From contig NW_024881502.1 of the NCBI RefSeq assembly GCF_019059575.1, positions 558,001 to 622,000 of the forward strand: a DNA stretch of 64,000 nt, read 5' to 3'. The translations under genes and the position numbers were made by a program. This DNA is from Amphibalanus amphitrite. Taxonomy: Eukaryota > Arthropoda > Thecostraca > Balanomorpha > Balanidae. This document shows positions 11,466 through 21,451 of the stretch, piece after piece (positions within the stretch are counted from its first letter, which is position 1; every line of letters starts with the position of its first letter). Under the pieces are notes generated by a model. The model saw only the letters and a list, made by a program, of their open reading frames with translations, ran no database searches and was not told where the DNA came from.

Positions 11466-12384
11466 CTAAAAAAGCATGGCAAACAAAATAACTATCTCGA
11501 AATTTCCAAAAATATAAAACTCCCTAGATCTAGGAATTTTCTACCTCAATTTTTAGATTTCTTAAGAAATTTTTGAAATTTGGGGAATTAAAAAAAAGGA
11601 ATATATGTCAGAGAACCCCTTACACATGCCAAAAACTAACAAAATATCTTTAAAACTGCCAGAGATATAGCCCTATGAATGACTGAAAAAGTAGCGACTG
11701 TTCTTATGACGTCACAATATTTTCGATATTTGTGCTTGAAATCAGTCAGTAGTAATATTTATAATACTTATCAACCTCTTCCTGACTGAATATGATCCTT
11801 GCGTGAGTAAAGTCACTTTTACGTAAAAAATTGCTTTCTTTAAAACGGTACAATTTGACCTTATTTGAACTTCCTGTGGCGTCATAGGTCCAAGAAAATG
11901 ATCAAGGAGGTTTCTGTGGTTGCATATATATGACAGGCCTTCCTAACGACTCGAATATTCATAATTTAACATGCCCTTCCTTACGATTCACGAAAGTGTT
12001 TTCTGACTGGTCGAGGCTGACCTCTGTTGCGACGTCACAGATCATCATCCACTCAGGTGATTATCCACATGCCAGATCTGTCATAAACATATTATCCATA
12101 CTCATTTTGGAAACTTATATTTCATTTTCATATCCGTCTTCTCGTCATTGTAAATTGGACTTATTTGACCTTGTTTGACCTCCCTGTGACGTCGCAGGTC
12201 AAATATCAAGGTCATCGATATCCTTTCTTGTGCATCTCGATGAGCTCTTTCGAGCGCCGTTTGAATTTTTTTTCGATCCGGCTATTGGTTCCAGAGAAAC
12301 GACGGGGGGAGCCCTTTGCCCCCTCCCCCTACCTACCCCCAACAGAACGAGGAACCGGCCAGACCTCAACGGGGCGCGGGTTGA

Positions 12385-13340
12385 AGTACCCTCGCGTACA
12401 CATATATTACACATAAGTTTAAGTACACACATATTACATGCTGAGATGCATCCATATTGCCACCGGAATAGTTGGAGTATGTCAGTTTCCCACGTTCTCA
12501 CGTTCTCACTGAATATGTGGTTTTGAAAAAGATCCACGCAACACGGGGTTTTTCACTCTTTCACGTCAATCTATAAAACGGCAGGAATAAAAGCGCTGGA
12601 GAAACAATCGCTCTTTACATATCAGTTCGCGCACTTTCAGTTAACATCAAGCCTTGATAAAATTTAATGTTGGTCCAGAAAATTACTCTTTTTCCCGGGA
12701 CTTTATAAATGATTTCGGCAGTAGCCAAAATGTGCCGCCTGGCTGCGCTGCAGCGCGATATCAGGCGCCATCGCGAGCTCTGATAGCCTGCTTAGTGTCA
12801 ACTCGCCGCTTTAGGCACAGCTCATCGGCGGTGGGCGGCTCTATTGGCGCCGCGCGGCCCGGCCGGCGCGCCGGGGTCGTCCGGCGGCCCCGGCCCCCGG
12901 CCCGGCCGGCGCGCCGGGTCGTCCCGCGGCTCCCGGCTCCCGGCGCAGCTTCCCTGGCACGGACGGATGGCGTGCTGACGGCTCAGCAGCGGGCGGCGCC
13001 CGGCGCGGCGGGAGCGGCCCTGGCCGCCGGCTCATCATCATTTCACAATGCGTGTTTCCGCACTCTCGGTTTTACGCCGGACATTGGGAGCACGCCGACC
13101 GGCGAACGGGACGCGGCACGTACCGGGAAGGGGGAGCGCGGGGTGGGGGGTCGCCCCGGCGGCTCCTGTGGGACGTCTCGGTGGGACCCGGCACAACGGA
13201 CTCACGGCAACCCGTGCAACATGGGTAGCAGTGCCACCGCGGGACACAGCGCTTCCACTGAATGAATGAACTCGCGAGCACAAACACTAAATTGTACCTA
13301 AGTGCCTACATTGCATTGGGGTGTCCGACCAATGCCCGGT
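12385..13340. other. Unique DNA followed by a CpG-rich island
   Basis: From 12385 to 12720 the sequence is AT-rich, with TATAAAA at 12572 and two TCAGTT words at 12622 and 12637. From 12830 to 13030 it is extremely CpG-rich with repeated CCCGGCCGGCGCGCCGG words. A 203-codon open frame (12654-13265) runs through the island, but its Ala/Arg/Pro-rich product reflects base composition. There may be a host promoter here, but I cannot link it to an exon. Confidence 0.35.
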
Positions 13341-13344
13341 CAGC

Positions 13345-13645
13345 GGGCCCGTCAGGTGTCTGTCATCAGCCGCTCCTCCAGCTGTCTGTCCCACAGCTAG
13401 GTACCCGTCCCGCACCTGTCTGCCCTGCAGCTGCCTGTCCCGCACCTGTTTGTCCCGCAGCTAGGTACCCGTCCCGCAGCTGTCTGTCCCGCACCTGTCT
13501 GTCCCGCACCTGTCTGCCCTGCAGCTGCCTGTCCCGCACCTGTCTGCCCCGCACCTGTCTGCCCCGCACCTGTCTGCCCCGCACCTCTGTCCCGCACCTG
13601 TCTGTCCTGCAGCTGCCTGTCCTGCAGCTACCCGTGCCTCAGGTC
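13345..13645. repeat. 15-bp CTGTC-type minisatellite
   Basis: Imperfect tandem copies of CTGTCTGTCCCGCAC and CTGTCTGCCCTGCAG variants run for about 300 bp. Both strands stay open because the unit is a multiple of three, giving a Cys/Pro-rich or Gly/Gln-rich repeat peptide. There is no sign that it is a real protein. Confidence 0.85.
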
Positions 13646-15835
13646 TCCGTCCCGCCAGCCCGGCTCGGCGGTGTGACTGGTGCGTGACCGTTTGCCGCGG
13701 GCCGTGGCGTGACTGTCGGCCGCGGACCGGCCGCTCTGCAGTGGCGAACCGACTCGGCCGGGCGCCCGAATAACGAACGTCCCCTGGCCGACACGGAGGC
13801 CATGGATCAACTCTCCGTCGGGGCCAGATTAGGACACGGACGTGCCGCGGCAGAGCGCGGAGGAGAGAGAGTGGAGCGCTGGAGCGGCACGAGCCGCTCG
13901 GAGAGTCGACAGAGAGAACGATCAGGGACAGAATCGACGGTGGCAGCGGCAAAATGACGGACGACTCCGGCAGACAAGTCCATTATGCGTTATATATATC
14001 ATGTCCTACATTTTCTTTTTAAATTTTCATTTTCCTCATACAGGCAACACATACAATGTGGCACATGTAAACGAGCAATGGCAACCCAACACGTTCTATG
14101 AACTTTCTGACAGTGAGCCCGCTGGCGTGAGTGATGTGAAAGCTTCCCACGGCTGGCTGGCTGGCAGTGCCCACCGGGCCCCCCGAAATAGTGCGGCGGG
14201 CCGGCGCGGCTGAGATGACGGAGAGGCGTCATCAGCGGCGGTGACACCGCGACACGACCCGTCACCGGCCGCCGGCGCGCCGCTTTGAAGTGGCGCGCGC
14301 GCCGCGGCCGTCAGCGCGCCGCACTGGCCGCCGCCGCGCCAGTATATCTGTCGGCCGAGACGGGCAGCTGGCTGGCTAACGGGCGCGGCGCGGCGCGGCG
14401 GCGCGGCCCGCGGGCACACGCTAATCGAGTTGTGACGCCATAAATTCCCGACGTCAAGGCCTCAACTGGCGGTGGCACTAAGTGGTCTGTGTCAAACTTC
14501 AGGCCCTCTAAAAGGCGCAGACTCGCCCAGATAAGCGACTCGCTGCTGTGTTCGAAACGTTCTAGGAAGACGCAATAATCACAAACTACTCAGCACAACT
14601 ATTCTAAACTCACGTGGATAAAGCAGATACGTAAATAAATGATATCATACCAATTGTAAACACAGCTGAAGTCATTTCTCGAAAAAATCGAAACATTGTA
14701 GGCACTTACAATTTACAAAGGTAAATGAAGGAAATAAAAGTGAAACATCGAGAACCGAGAACTATTTTTCTTACGCCACCTAAATGATTAAATTAACATA
14801 AGAAACGCACTTTGGAGCATGCGCTGCCATAGATTGAGTGGAAATAGTGATGCGGCCAATTGTGAGGCAATTGCGTTGACAATACAAAGGCAGCTAGCTA
14901 ACACAATACGATGTTTTGTTGCAGAAGCCAATTGTGGTGGATCAGCATTACCAGCAATATCTAATATATATTAGATATAAATTAAGGAGGCATAATTATA
15001 ATTAACAAATAAAACTATAAACCCTCCTTTTTGGTGCTCCCTGTCCTACCATTTTCCGCAATTTCTTTTAATTTTTAAGCTTTGTGTTACTTATCCTTTA
15101 CATAAATCACCTCTCTTGGTGGTGGCAGCAAGCTGTTTTCGATGTTTGTCTTCCGTAATGACTTCCGAGTCGGTACCGCTCGGTGACATGAAGGCTGAGC
15201 CAGAGACTGCATGGCATTTGTTGTTGGCGTCGAGGGAGTCCTTCTGCCGCGGGGATGACGCCGTGTCAGCAGCACAGGGAACACACAGAACATGTCTCCG
15301 TCGGCCGGGAGCACCTAGAACACAGGCCGGCTGTGTGTTCCGTCCGTCGACAGCACACAGAGCACAAACCGGCACATAGATCACATGTCGGCAGTCGGCA
15401 CCTAGAATACATATAGGCCGGCACATAGAACACTGGCCAGCTGTGTGCTCCACGTCGGCCTGAGACGGCTGCACCCTTAGGGACACACAGTGAAGCCGGA
15501 TCACCCGCGGTATGCGGGTGATTGCAGTGACGCTGTGCCAGCTGCTGTGCGCCGCTGGTAGTTACACACAGCGGTACTGTGTAGGGGCGTCACAGCGCCC
15601 CCGGCCGCCGCCCGCAGAGCGGCCGCGGCCGGTTCATCTCGGGCGCTGCGGCGCGGATAAATCAGAGGTCGGTGTCGGTGAGGGGCGCCGGGCCGGCCGG
15701 CCGGCCTCACCGGGACGCCAATTGGCCGGCTTGGCTCCCCGCTCACGTGCGGTGCCGGTTGTACACTGAGCGATGGCGGCGGCGTGGTGGCAGTGACCAG
15801 CCCCTCAGTACCGACCAGACTGGAACTGAGAGCCC
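13646..15835. other. Mixed GC-rich and AT-rich non-coding DNA
   Basis: CpG-rich patches occur at 14200-14420 and 15590-15720. Between them, 14450-15100 is AT-rich and contains the perfect palindrome ATATCTAATATATATTAGAT at about 14959. Around 15290-15450 GGCCGGCACATAGAACAC-type words recur loosely. No domain-bearing open frame is present. Confidence 0.5.
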
Positions 15836-16010
15836 ATACCAGCGTCTGACCTAGCCTCGAACCGTGGCTGAGCACTGCAATGCCAGCGTCTGGCCTAGCC
15901 TCAACCAGGGCTGAACACTGACACCAGTGGCTGACCTGAAACCCGGACAAGGGCTGAGCGCCAATACCAGTGTCTGACCTTGCAGCAGCTGATACTGAAC
16001 CAGTGTTGGC
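15836..16010. repeat. Degenerate repeat of roughly 55-60 bp, three copies
   Basis: Three diverged units each contain CCAGYGTCTGRCCTAGCCT or a close variant, followed by a GGCTGAGCACTG-type word. The copies differ in length, which suggests an old, non-homogenised array. Confidence 0.6.
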
Positions 16011-16557
16011 ACCAGTGTGTATTACTACTAGTTAGTACACCTGGAATCAGCCAAATACGCCTTTCTTTCGCATTGCTATAATATCCAACGACTAAGAATC
16101 TAAAGCAAATATGACGATGCAGTTAGAACAAAAACGCTTTCATAATCGGAGCATTCATAACCAAAAGAATAACACGGACAAAGAACGAAAGCATAAATTA
16201 AAAAGAGATGCTGACATGGCATCTGCTGACGTAGAACGGACTGTTAGGATGCTCATTAGCCTTTGATAATAAGCGTGACCTAAAACTCCTGCGCTGAAGG
16301 GGCTTTTTATGTCGGCGACAAAAAGTTGTTGAGTTGACATCTGGAAAACAGGTGCGCCATACTGGAAATATGACAGCACGTGCCTGAGGCCGGGCGCCGG
16401 CCTCGCTCCTTTTGATCGTCGGCGGGTGGCCGCGTCTCTGACTGGTAAGTAGGGAATTTCACACTGGAGTAACCGGTCACTGCGCACTGCCACTGAGTGC
16501 AGTGGGATCGGGCCTCCAGCGTAGTCCGTTCTGCAACTCTCTAACCAAGTCACCAGT

Positions 16558-16650
16558 AACTTACCGTCATTAGTCGCGGGGCTGTTTTCGTCTACCCCTC
16601 AAGTGCTTCTGGAATATCTCCGAAACGGCGGAAGACCTCTGGGCTTTTCC
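16558..16650. mobile_element. Left end of an F-family TTAA element (F2), interrupted
   Basis: The segment from CATTAGT through the GGGG run, TACCCCTCA and AATATCTCCGAAACGG to CTTTTCC parallels the left 110 bp of F1 (58252-58362), including its order of blocks. The outer TTAA is not preserved. At 16651, exactly where F1 has an internal TTAA (58359-58362), another element begins. F1 therefore supplies the empty-site sequence for this insertion. The rest of F2 is not found to the right. Confidence 0.55.
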
Positions 16651-17310
16651 TTAACCCGCGCCCCGTAGGACTATTGGCGGACCCTACCAGCCATAGCACA
16701 GTGATGCAAATGGGGTTCTCGAGGGCCATAAATACCGAAAAGACACAAAATTCAAGTTCACCAAATCGAATAAATCGTAATTGACCAGTCAGGTAAATGT
16801 TTGGGGTGTGTAAAAAACATGATTTTCATGTTTTTGTCAAAACCGGCCTCGCGTATGATTGTCAGAAGTCGATACATTTTCTATGTCGTAAAATGACTGT
16901 CAGATACTCGCAAGTGCAAACGCCGCTAGCGTGCTTTCATTTCATACAAATGGCAAAAACTATACAAGGGCAAAATTATTACAAAGGCTGCTATCTCGAA
17001 ATGTTGGCAGTTTTGAATTTTGACCCCAAAAAATAAAAAATGAATATAATGGCTAAAAAAAATCCTAAAGTTTTTTTATTTTCGAACAAACCGGAACTTT
17101 TGATATCCCCTACTGACTTATATTCACATACCAACTTTTAAATTGATACCTCTTTTTTTGGCCAAGTTATATCGAAAAAAACTTCAAAATTGATAACGTC
17201 AAATTTTCAAAGTCAATTTACGGCAATTCTAGACCGCGTGGCGAAAAACAAAGAACACCATTAGACTCACCGTGACGAGCTGCATCGAATCAATACCAAT
17301 TCTACGACAA
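16651..17310. mobile_element. Rearranged TTAA element with inverted S-family middle (S2)
   Basis: It starts at TTAA followed by CCCGCGCCCCGTAGG, an end similar to C1/C2. From about 16790 to 17310 the sequence matches the middle of S1 (about 49110-49500) on the opposite strand, including the ATACCTCTTTTTTTGGCC segment and the GATGCAGCTCGTCACGG segment in reverse complement. No G-run hairpin or right terminal repeat is present. This is a scrambled or doubly truncated copy joining a C-type end to an inverted S-type body. Confidence 0.55.
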
Positions 17311-17330
17311 AGGTTATTTGTATATAAGTA

Positions 17331-18213
17331 TTAACACGCGCAGTGGAAGGGTTGCGAGTACTACGCCCAGTGGAAGGGGGGGGCGGATGTCGCCCCCCCT
17401 AAGATCTCAGCTCCCACTGGAGCTAGAAAGACGAACTTTGGAGGGTAGGGTGGGGCCATGGGAAACTCTGTTGTGTGTGAATTTCATGACCCTAGGTCAA
17501 TATCTTCAAGGTCAAATGAGGTCAAATGTGGTCAAATCTGCCACATGAGCAACTTTTTTGCGCTTACACGCCGATAACTCAAAAAGTTACCGGCCGATTT
17601 TCTTTTGTCTTTCACTATACGAAAGACCAAACATGTCTGAGTATGTATTGTGAATTTCTAGTTAATCCAACAATAAATATGGCAGTTAGAACTTCTAACT
17701 TCTAACTTAGAAGCCTGCTAAGGGTAAGGTGTCGCCGGCTGAAGCGGGATCGGCCGACGCGGGAAACGCGGCAATCACAATTTTGTGTTTTCACACTCAT
17801 AACTCAAGTTGTTACCGACCGATTTTCAAAATTCTTTGACCATATGATTGCCTGTATATTTCTCAGTCTTCTCACCAAATTTGACGCGAATCTAATGTAA
17901 TCAGCGGTAAGGAGCGCGATGTAAAGACGGAACCGTCCCGCCCCGGCACAGTCTACAATTCAGGCGGCGCGTAACGGCTAGCGCCGGCCGCCGCGCCGCC
18001 GCGCCGCCGCCGCGGCAGGATATTTGACTTTACACCGCTATTACTAGAAAAGTTGTGAATCGACTTTCTTATTTCTTGCACGGGAAGATCCGCAATTCAA
18101 TTCTGGGCAGGTAGCCAAAATTTCACATTAATATTATGTTTGCAGCGCGAGTTATTCGCGAAAAACAGGAGGGGTGGGCGAAATCCACCCCCCCCTTCCA
18201 CTGCGCTTGTTAA
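17331..18213 (+). mobile_element. TTAA-type MITE copy E1
   Basis: The element is 883 bp and TTAA-flanked on both sides. The ends are ACACGCGCAGTGGAAGGG and the complement of ACAAGCGCAGTGGAAGGG. The GCCCAGTGGAAGG word is repeated at the left end before the G-run hairpin with loop GGATGTCGCC. The inner right block GAGTTATTCGCGAAAAACAGG is the complement of the conserved subterminal block seen in the other families. AGGTCA sites lie near 17500-17530. E2 (38665) is an inverted, slightly shorter copy and E3 (59135) a partial one. Confidence 0.85.
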
Positions 18214-18935
18214 GTTAAATCTTTCAATCTCTTTACAAAATAAATATTTTCAGACCAGAGACGAGCTTTCAAGAGCGCTGCACTCTACGATATTAACTTT
18301 TCCGTTGCTCTTCATCTGTGATCACTGCTGCACCTTTGATTGTTGCCAATGTGGGACATCCCCGCACCTGTTACAGCTTACATCAAATGTCACGCCGCCC
18401 CACAGCTTACGAGCTGTACGGGCGGGCTGTTGCATCATTTTCACAACGGTGGGTGATGTATGTAGGTCTTGAATTAGCCGCGGAGTATGGCGCAATTGGA
18501 AAACGGCCGCCTGTCAGTCGGCGTCAGTGATCTTCGACTTGGAGCTGAGCCTGCCGGCTCATTGTTCGCCCACCTCGCCGGTGCTCGCCCAGCCGGCCGC
18601 TGTGCAGATACGCCCACACCAAACTGTATCCGAGGGGCGCGCAGTTCACCTCAGCCAGGGGAGGCAATATACCCTGAGGGGACGGACGAACCACCTGAGG
18701 ACCTGATCGCGGGGTGAGCCGCTCGAGGACTGTTCGTTTTGCTTACATACAGAGCGCGCTGCTGATTACTGAGCTGTCATATTCAAGGTCTCCGTGACAA
18801 AATCAACAGCACTCAGCAGACCGGCCTCTGGGCATATACTGCGCAATTTCATACACAATTTGTATATGTAGACAGTGTGTGCGCTATAGGTAAGCACAGC
18901 GCCGGTCTCCGATGCAGGCGCCTCAGCGTCACGAT
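18214..18935. other. Unique non-coding DNA
   Basis: I see no repeat or recognisable coding sequence in this interval. Short open frames at 18140-18717 lack domains. Confidence 0.5.
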
Positions 18936-18939
18936 GCAG

Positions 18940-19085
18940 GCGGTATCAGCGGACCGATGACCGGAGCTCAGTGACCGGCGACCAGAGCTCGGTGACCGGT
19001 GAGCGGAGCTCGGTGAGCAGTGAGCGGTGACCAGTGAACGGACCTCGGTGACCGGTGACCAGAGCTCGGTGACCGGTGACCGGTG
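18940..19085. repeat. GTGACCG/GAGCTCG short-unit array
   Basis: GGTGACC, GGTGAGC and GAGCTCGGTGA words alternate at 7-27 bp spacing for about 140 bp. The array is degenerate and immediately precedes unique DNA. Confidence 0.75.
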
Positions 19086-19353
19086 CGGAATACCACCTGA
19101 GCGCCGTCCCACGGATCGGCCACCACGTCAGCCGCTGACGCGATCGCCGCCAGATCGGGGGTCTGATACGACAGCCGGCCGGCAGATTAGACGGACAGCA
19201 ACTAATGCAGCAGGGCGGCCCCGGCTAAAATACCTACATATAGCGACTGAGGCATCAACTGGCAACTGAGGCAGCCTGTTGAAAAATCCTTTAGTACTGT
19301 TACAAATATCAGGTTAGAGGTGGTTTCGTTGTAAATGTAGACGTAATTACGTT

Positions 19354-20368
19354 TTAACCCGCGCACCGACGCGACGGGGGGGGCGGATATCCGCCCCCCC
19401 CCCCCCTGAGGTTTTTCGCGAATAGCGGGAAAACCGCGGCGCGTAGCGCCGCGAAATTTGGTATGACTATAACCTCATCAATTTTACACATGGTGTGCAA
19501 GTTTGAACCTCCTACCATTTAAGGTCAGGTCACCAGGTCACTTTGAATGACCCAACCTCAAGTCACTTTTTTGCAACTTTGTCACCGTGCCAGAGCTACA
19601 GTAGATGTCGGAGGCCTTTGAAAGTCGCAGGATATTATTAGGTCATTAGTAGCTACAATTTGTTTATCTCGGAATTTTGATATCGGTGACCTAAGGTCAG
19701 GTCAATTTCGCGACCTCCCCATTATAAGTCAATGGGGGAAAATCATCTCCCTGTTTTTACCACTAAAACGGGTCGGAATGGCCCCATATACCATACATGA
19801 CTTCATATACGATCAACCCTCACTACCTTGAGGTCTGTTTTGCTGTTGGGAAGCTGTGAGGTCATGTGACGTCATCAAAGGTCACCAAAGGTTTTTGGCC
19901 AATAACTCCGTACAGGAACAAGATACAGCCGCGTGGATGGTCTCATTATGTTCAGCTCGTCAAGACGCATCGAATGATATACATGATGACCTCGAGGTCA
20001 CGTGACCTGAGGTCAACCTTTGACCTTGACCTTTCGAGGTCAACATATATATCATTCGATGCGGATTGACGAGAGGATCACGATTATGCCCTTAGTTTGG
20101 TCCTATCTTGACTCATTCGAAAGTTATTCGAGAAAAACTCTCCATATCTAGCGCCGCCATTTTGACTTTTTCGACCCCCGTGACGTCATCTTTGACCTGA
20201 CCTGAAAATGACCTTAGTAAAAATTGTAGATCTTGGCCGTGCGTATCCGATGCCGTTTACCGCTTGTCGCTAGCTTGCTTCGTTCTCGAGATCTCAGGGG
20301 GGGCGGTCATCCGCCCCCCCCCCCGTCGGTGCGAAGTTCGCGCAGATCCCCGTCGGTGCGCGGGTTAA
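19354..20368 (+). mobile_element. TTAA-type G-hairpin MITE copy H1
   Basis: The element is 1,015 bp with TTAA at 19354-19357 and 20365-20368. The terminal repeat is CCCGCGCACCGACG, present twice at the right end. The hairpins have a GGATATCC or GGTCATCC core between G- and C-runs. The left subterminal block at 19405-19460 (GGTTTTTCG, AATAGCG, then a GCGGCGCGTAGCGCCGC stem) is shared with I1 and J1. The centre is a large inverted repeat: GACGCATCGAATGATAT (about 19964-19980) and its complement (about 20049-20066) enclose eight AGGTCA-type half-sites. H2 at 53106 is a diverged inverted copy. Confidence 0.85.
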
Positions 20369-20573
20369 TATAGTGTCGGTATTTACCAATGTGCGATGCG
20401 ACTAATATTTTCATAATTACTCGATTATAATGACACAGTTGACAGCGTGTTAGTTTAGTCTATTACTTTTGAGGCCAAGAATAGTAAATGAAAAAAAAAA
20501 TAATTCCATAAAATCTGTAATTGGGCTAGAATCTAGATGACGATTGTGTTATCAGTTTCGTCATAATCAGCCT

Positions 20574-20640
20574 GTGTGGCTGCTCAGTCGATCGCGCGCT
20601 TAACGCCTGTTAGTGAGAGCCCAGGCTCGAGTCGCTCCGA
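20574..20640 (+). repeat. Possible tRNA-derived SINE head
   Basis: GTGGCTGCTCAGTCG resembles an RNA polymerase III A box, and AGGCTCGAGTCGC, about 40 bp downstream, resembles a B box, with a tRNA-like layout between them. The sequence cannot be folded as an intact tRNA and no tail repeat is evident. A chance resemblance is possible. Confidence 0.3.
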
Positions 20641-21018
20641 AGACCGCTATTCGTTGAATTTTGGCTGCAGGAGGGGCTGCGACTGTCGTCCGTGGCTGTG
20701 GGGGCAGCTGCCAGCTCCCGCAGAGGCGAGAGGGCAGGGAGGGCGATAGGCCTGTTCGGCTTTGTGGTCCAATATGCATTTTAATTTTTCAAAGCAGGCC
20801 AAAAATGTTCTTTTAGAACGATCCACAAGCTCTGCTTGCGGGGCATTAATTTCGTCATGACACCCATCAGACACAATTATCCAAGTGAATTTAATCAAGG
20901 TCTGATTGGTGCTACTATCGTCTAATGGCTTGGTTATCTATCACTTATCTATATTTTTATTGACCGCGCTGCTTATAAGTTATACTTTCGCAAATCTGAT
21001 CACACGAAGCGTGAGAGA

Positions 21019-21020
<2 letters not shown>

Positions 21021-21107
<87 letters not shown>
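21021..21107. repeat. (GA)n microsatellite
   Basis: This is an uninterrupted GA run of 87 bases lying about 350 bp left of the large 43-bp minisatellite. Confidence 0.95.
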
Positions 21108-21110
<3 letters not shown>

Positions 21111-21451
21111 TCGGATGAAGGACGGCTGGCGTTTCGCGGTTCGTGTCGGCCGCTGGCAAATGTCCCTTCATTCGGCTGATAGCCGTGTTTGTCAACGCTA
21201 ACGACGTCAGTTGTGGGCCGGCCGGCCGCGTCCCACCGCCGGCCAGCGCGGCGGTGCCACTCCATCGGGACGGCACCGGCGGCACGACACCAAAGCACCA
21301 CCTCCGGGCGCCAAAACACCACCTCCGGGCACCAAAACACCACATTCGGGCACCGACACCGCCCGCTTCTGTGTGGACTTGTCCGAACACTCGGACGGAG
21401 GTCCTGCCGACACGGGCGCGGGGTGACTGACATCCTATCAGATGCATGCTG

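Larger units (their letters stand above)
8772..12384. mobile_element. TTAA-type MITE copy C1, interrupted by two nested elements
   Basis: The left end is TTAA then CCCGCGACCCGTTGGGGG. The right end, read inward, is CCCGCGCCCCGTTGAGG, flanked by TTGA (one change from TTAA). The span is 3.6 kb, but removing the hAT-like MITE at 9029-9412 and element D at 9461-11465, with one copy of each target duplication, leaves about 1.2 kb, the usual size of these elements. The interior holds TGACCT half-sites and TGACGTCA-like words. C1 must predate everything nested in it. C2 at 43572 shares its left end. Confidence 0.75.

Noticed and set aside
12654..13265. 203-codon open frame in the CpG-rich island with upstream TATAAAA
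   Set aside because: The product is Ala/Arg/Pro-rich from base composition. TATAAAA (12572) to the first TCAGT (12622) is about 52 nt, longer than the roughly 30 nt expected for a TATA-initiator pair.
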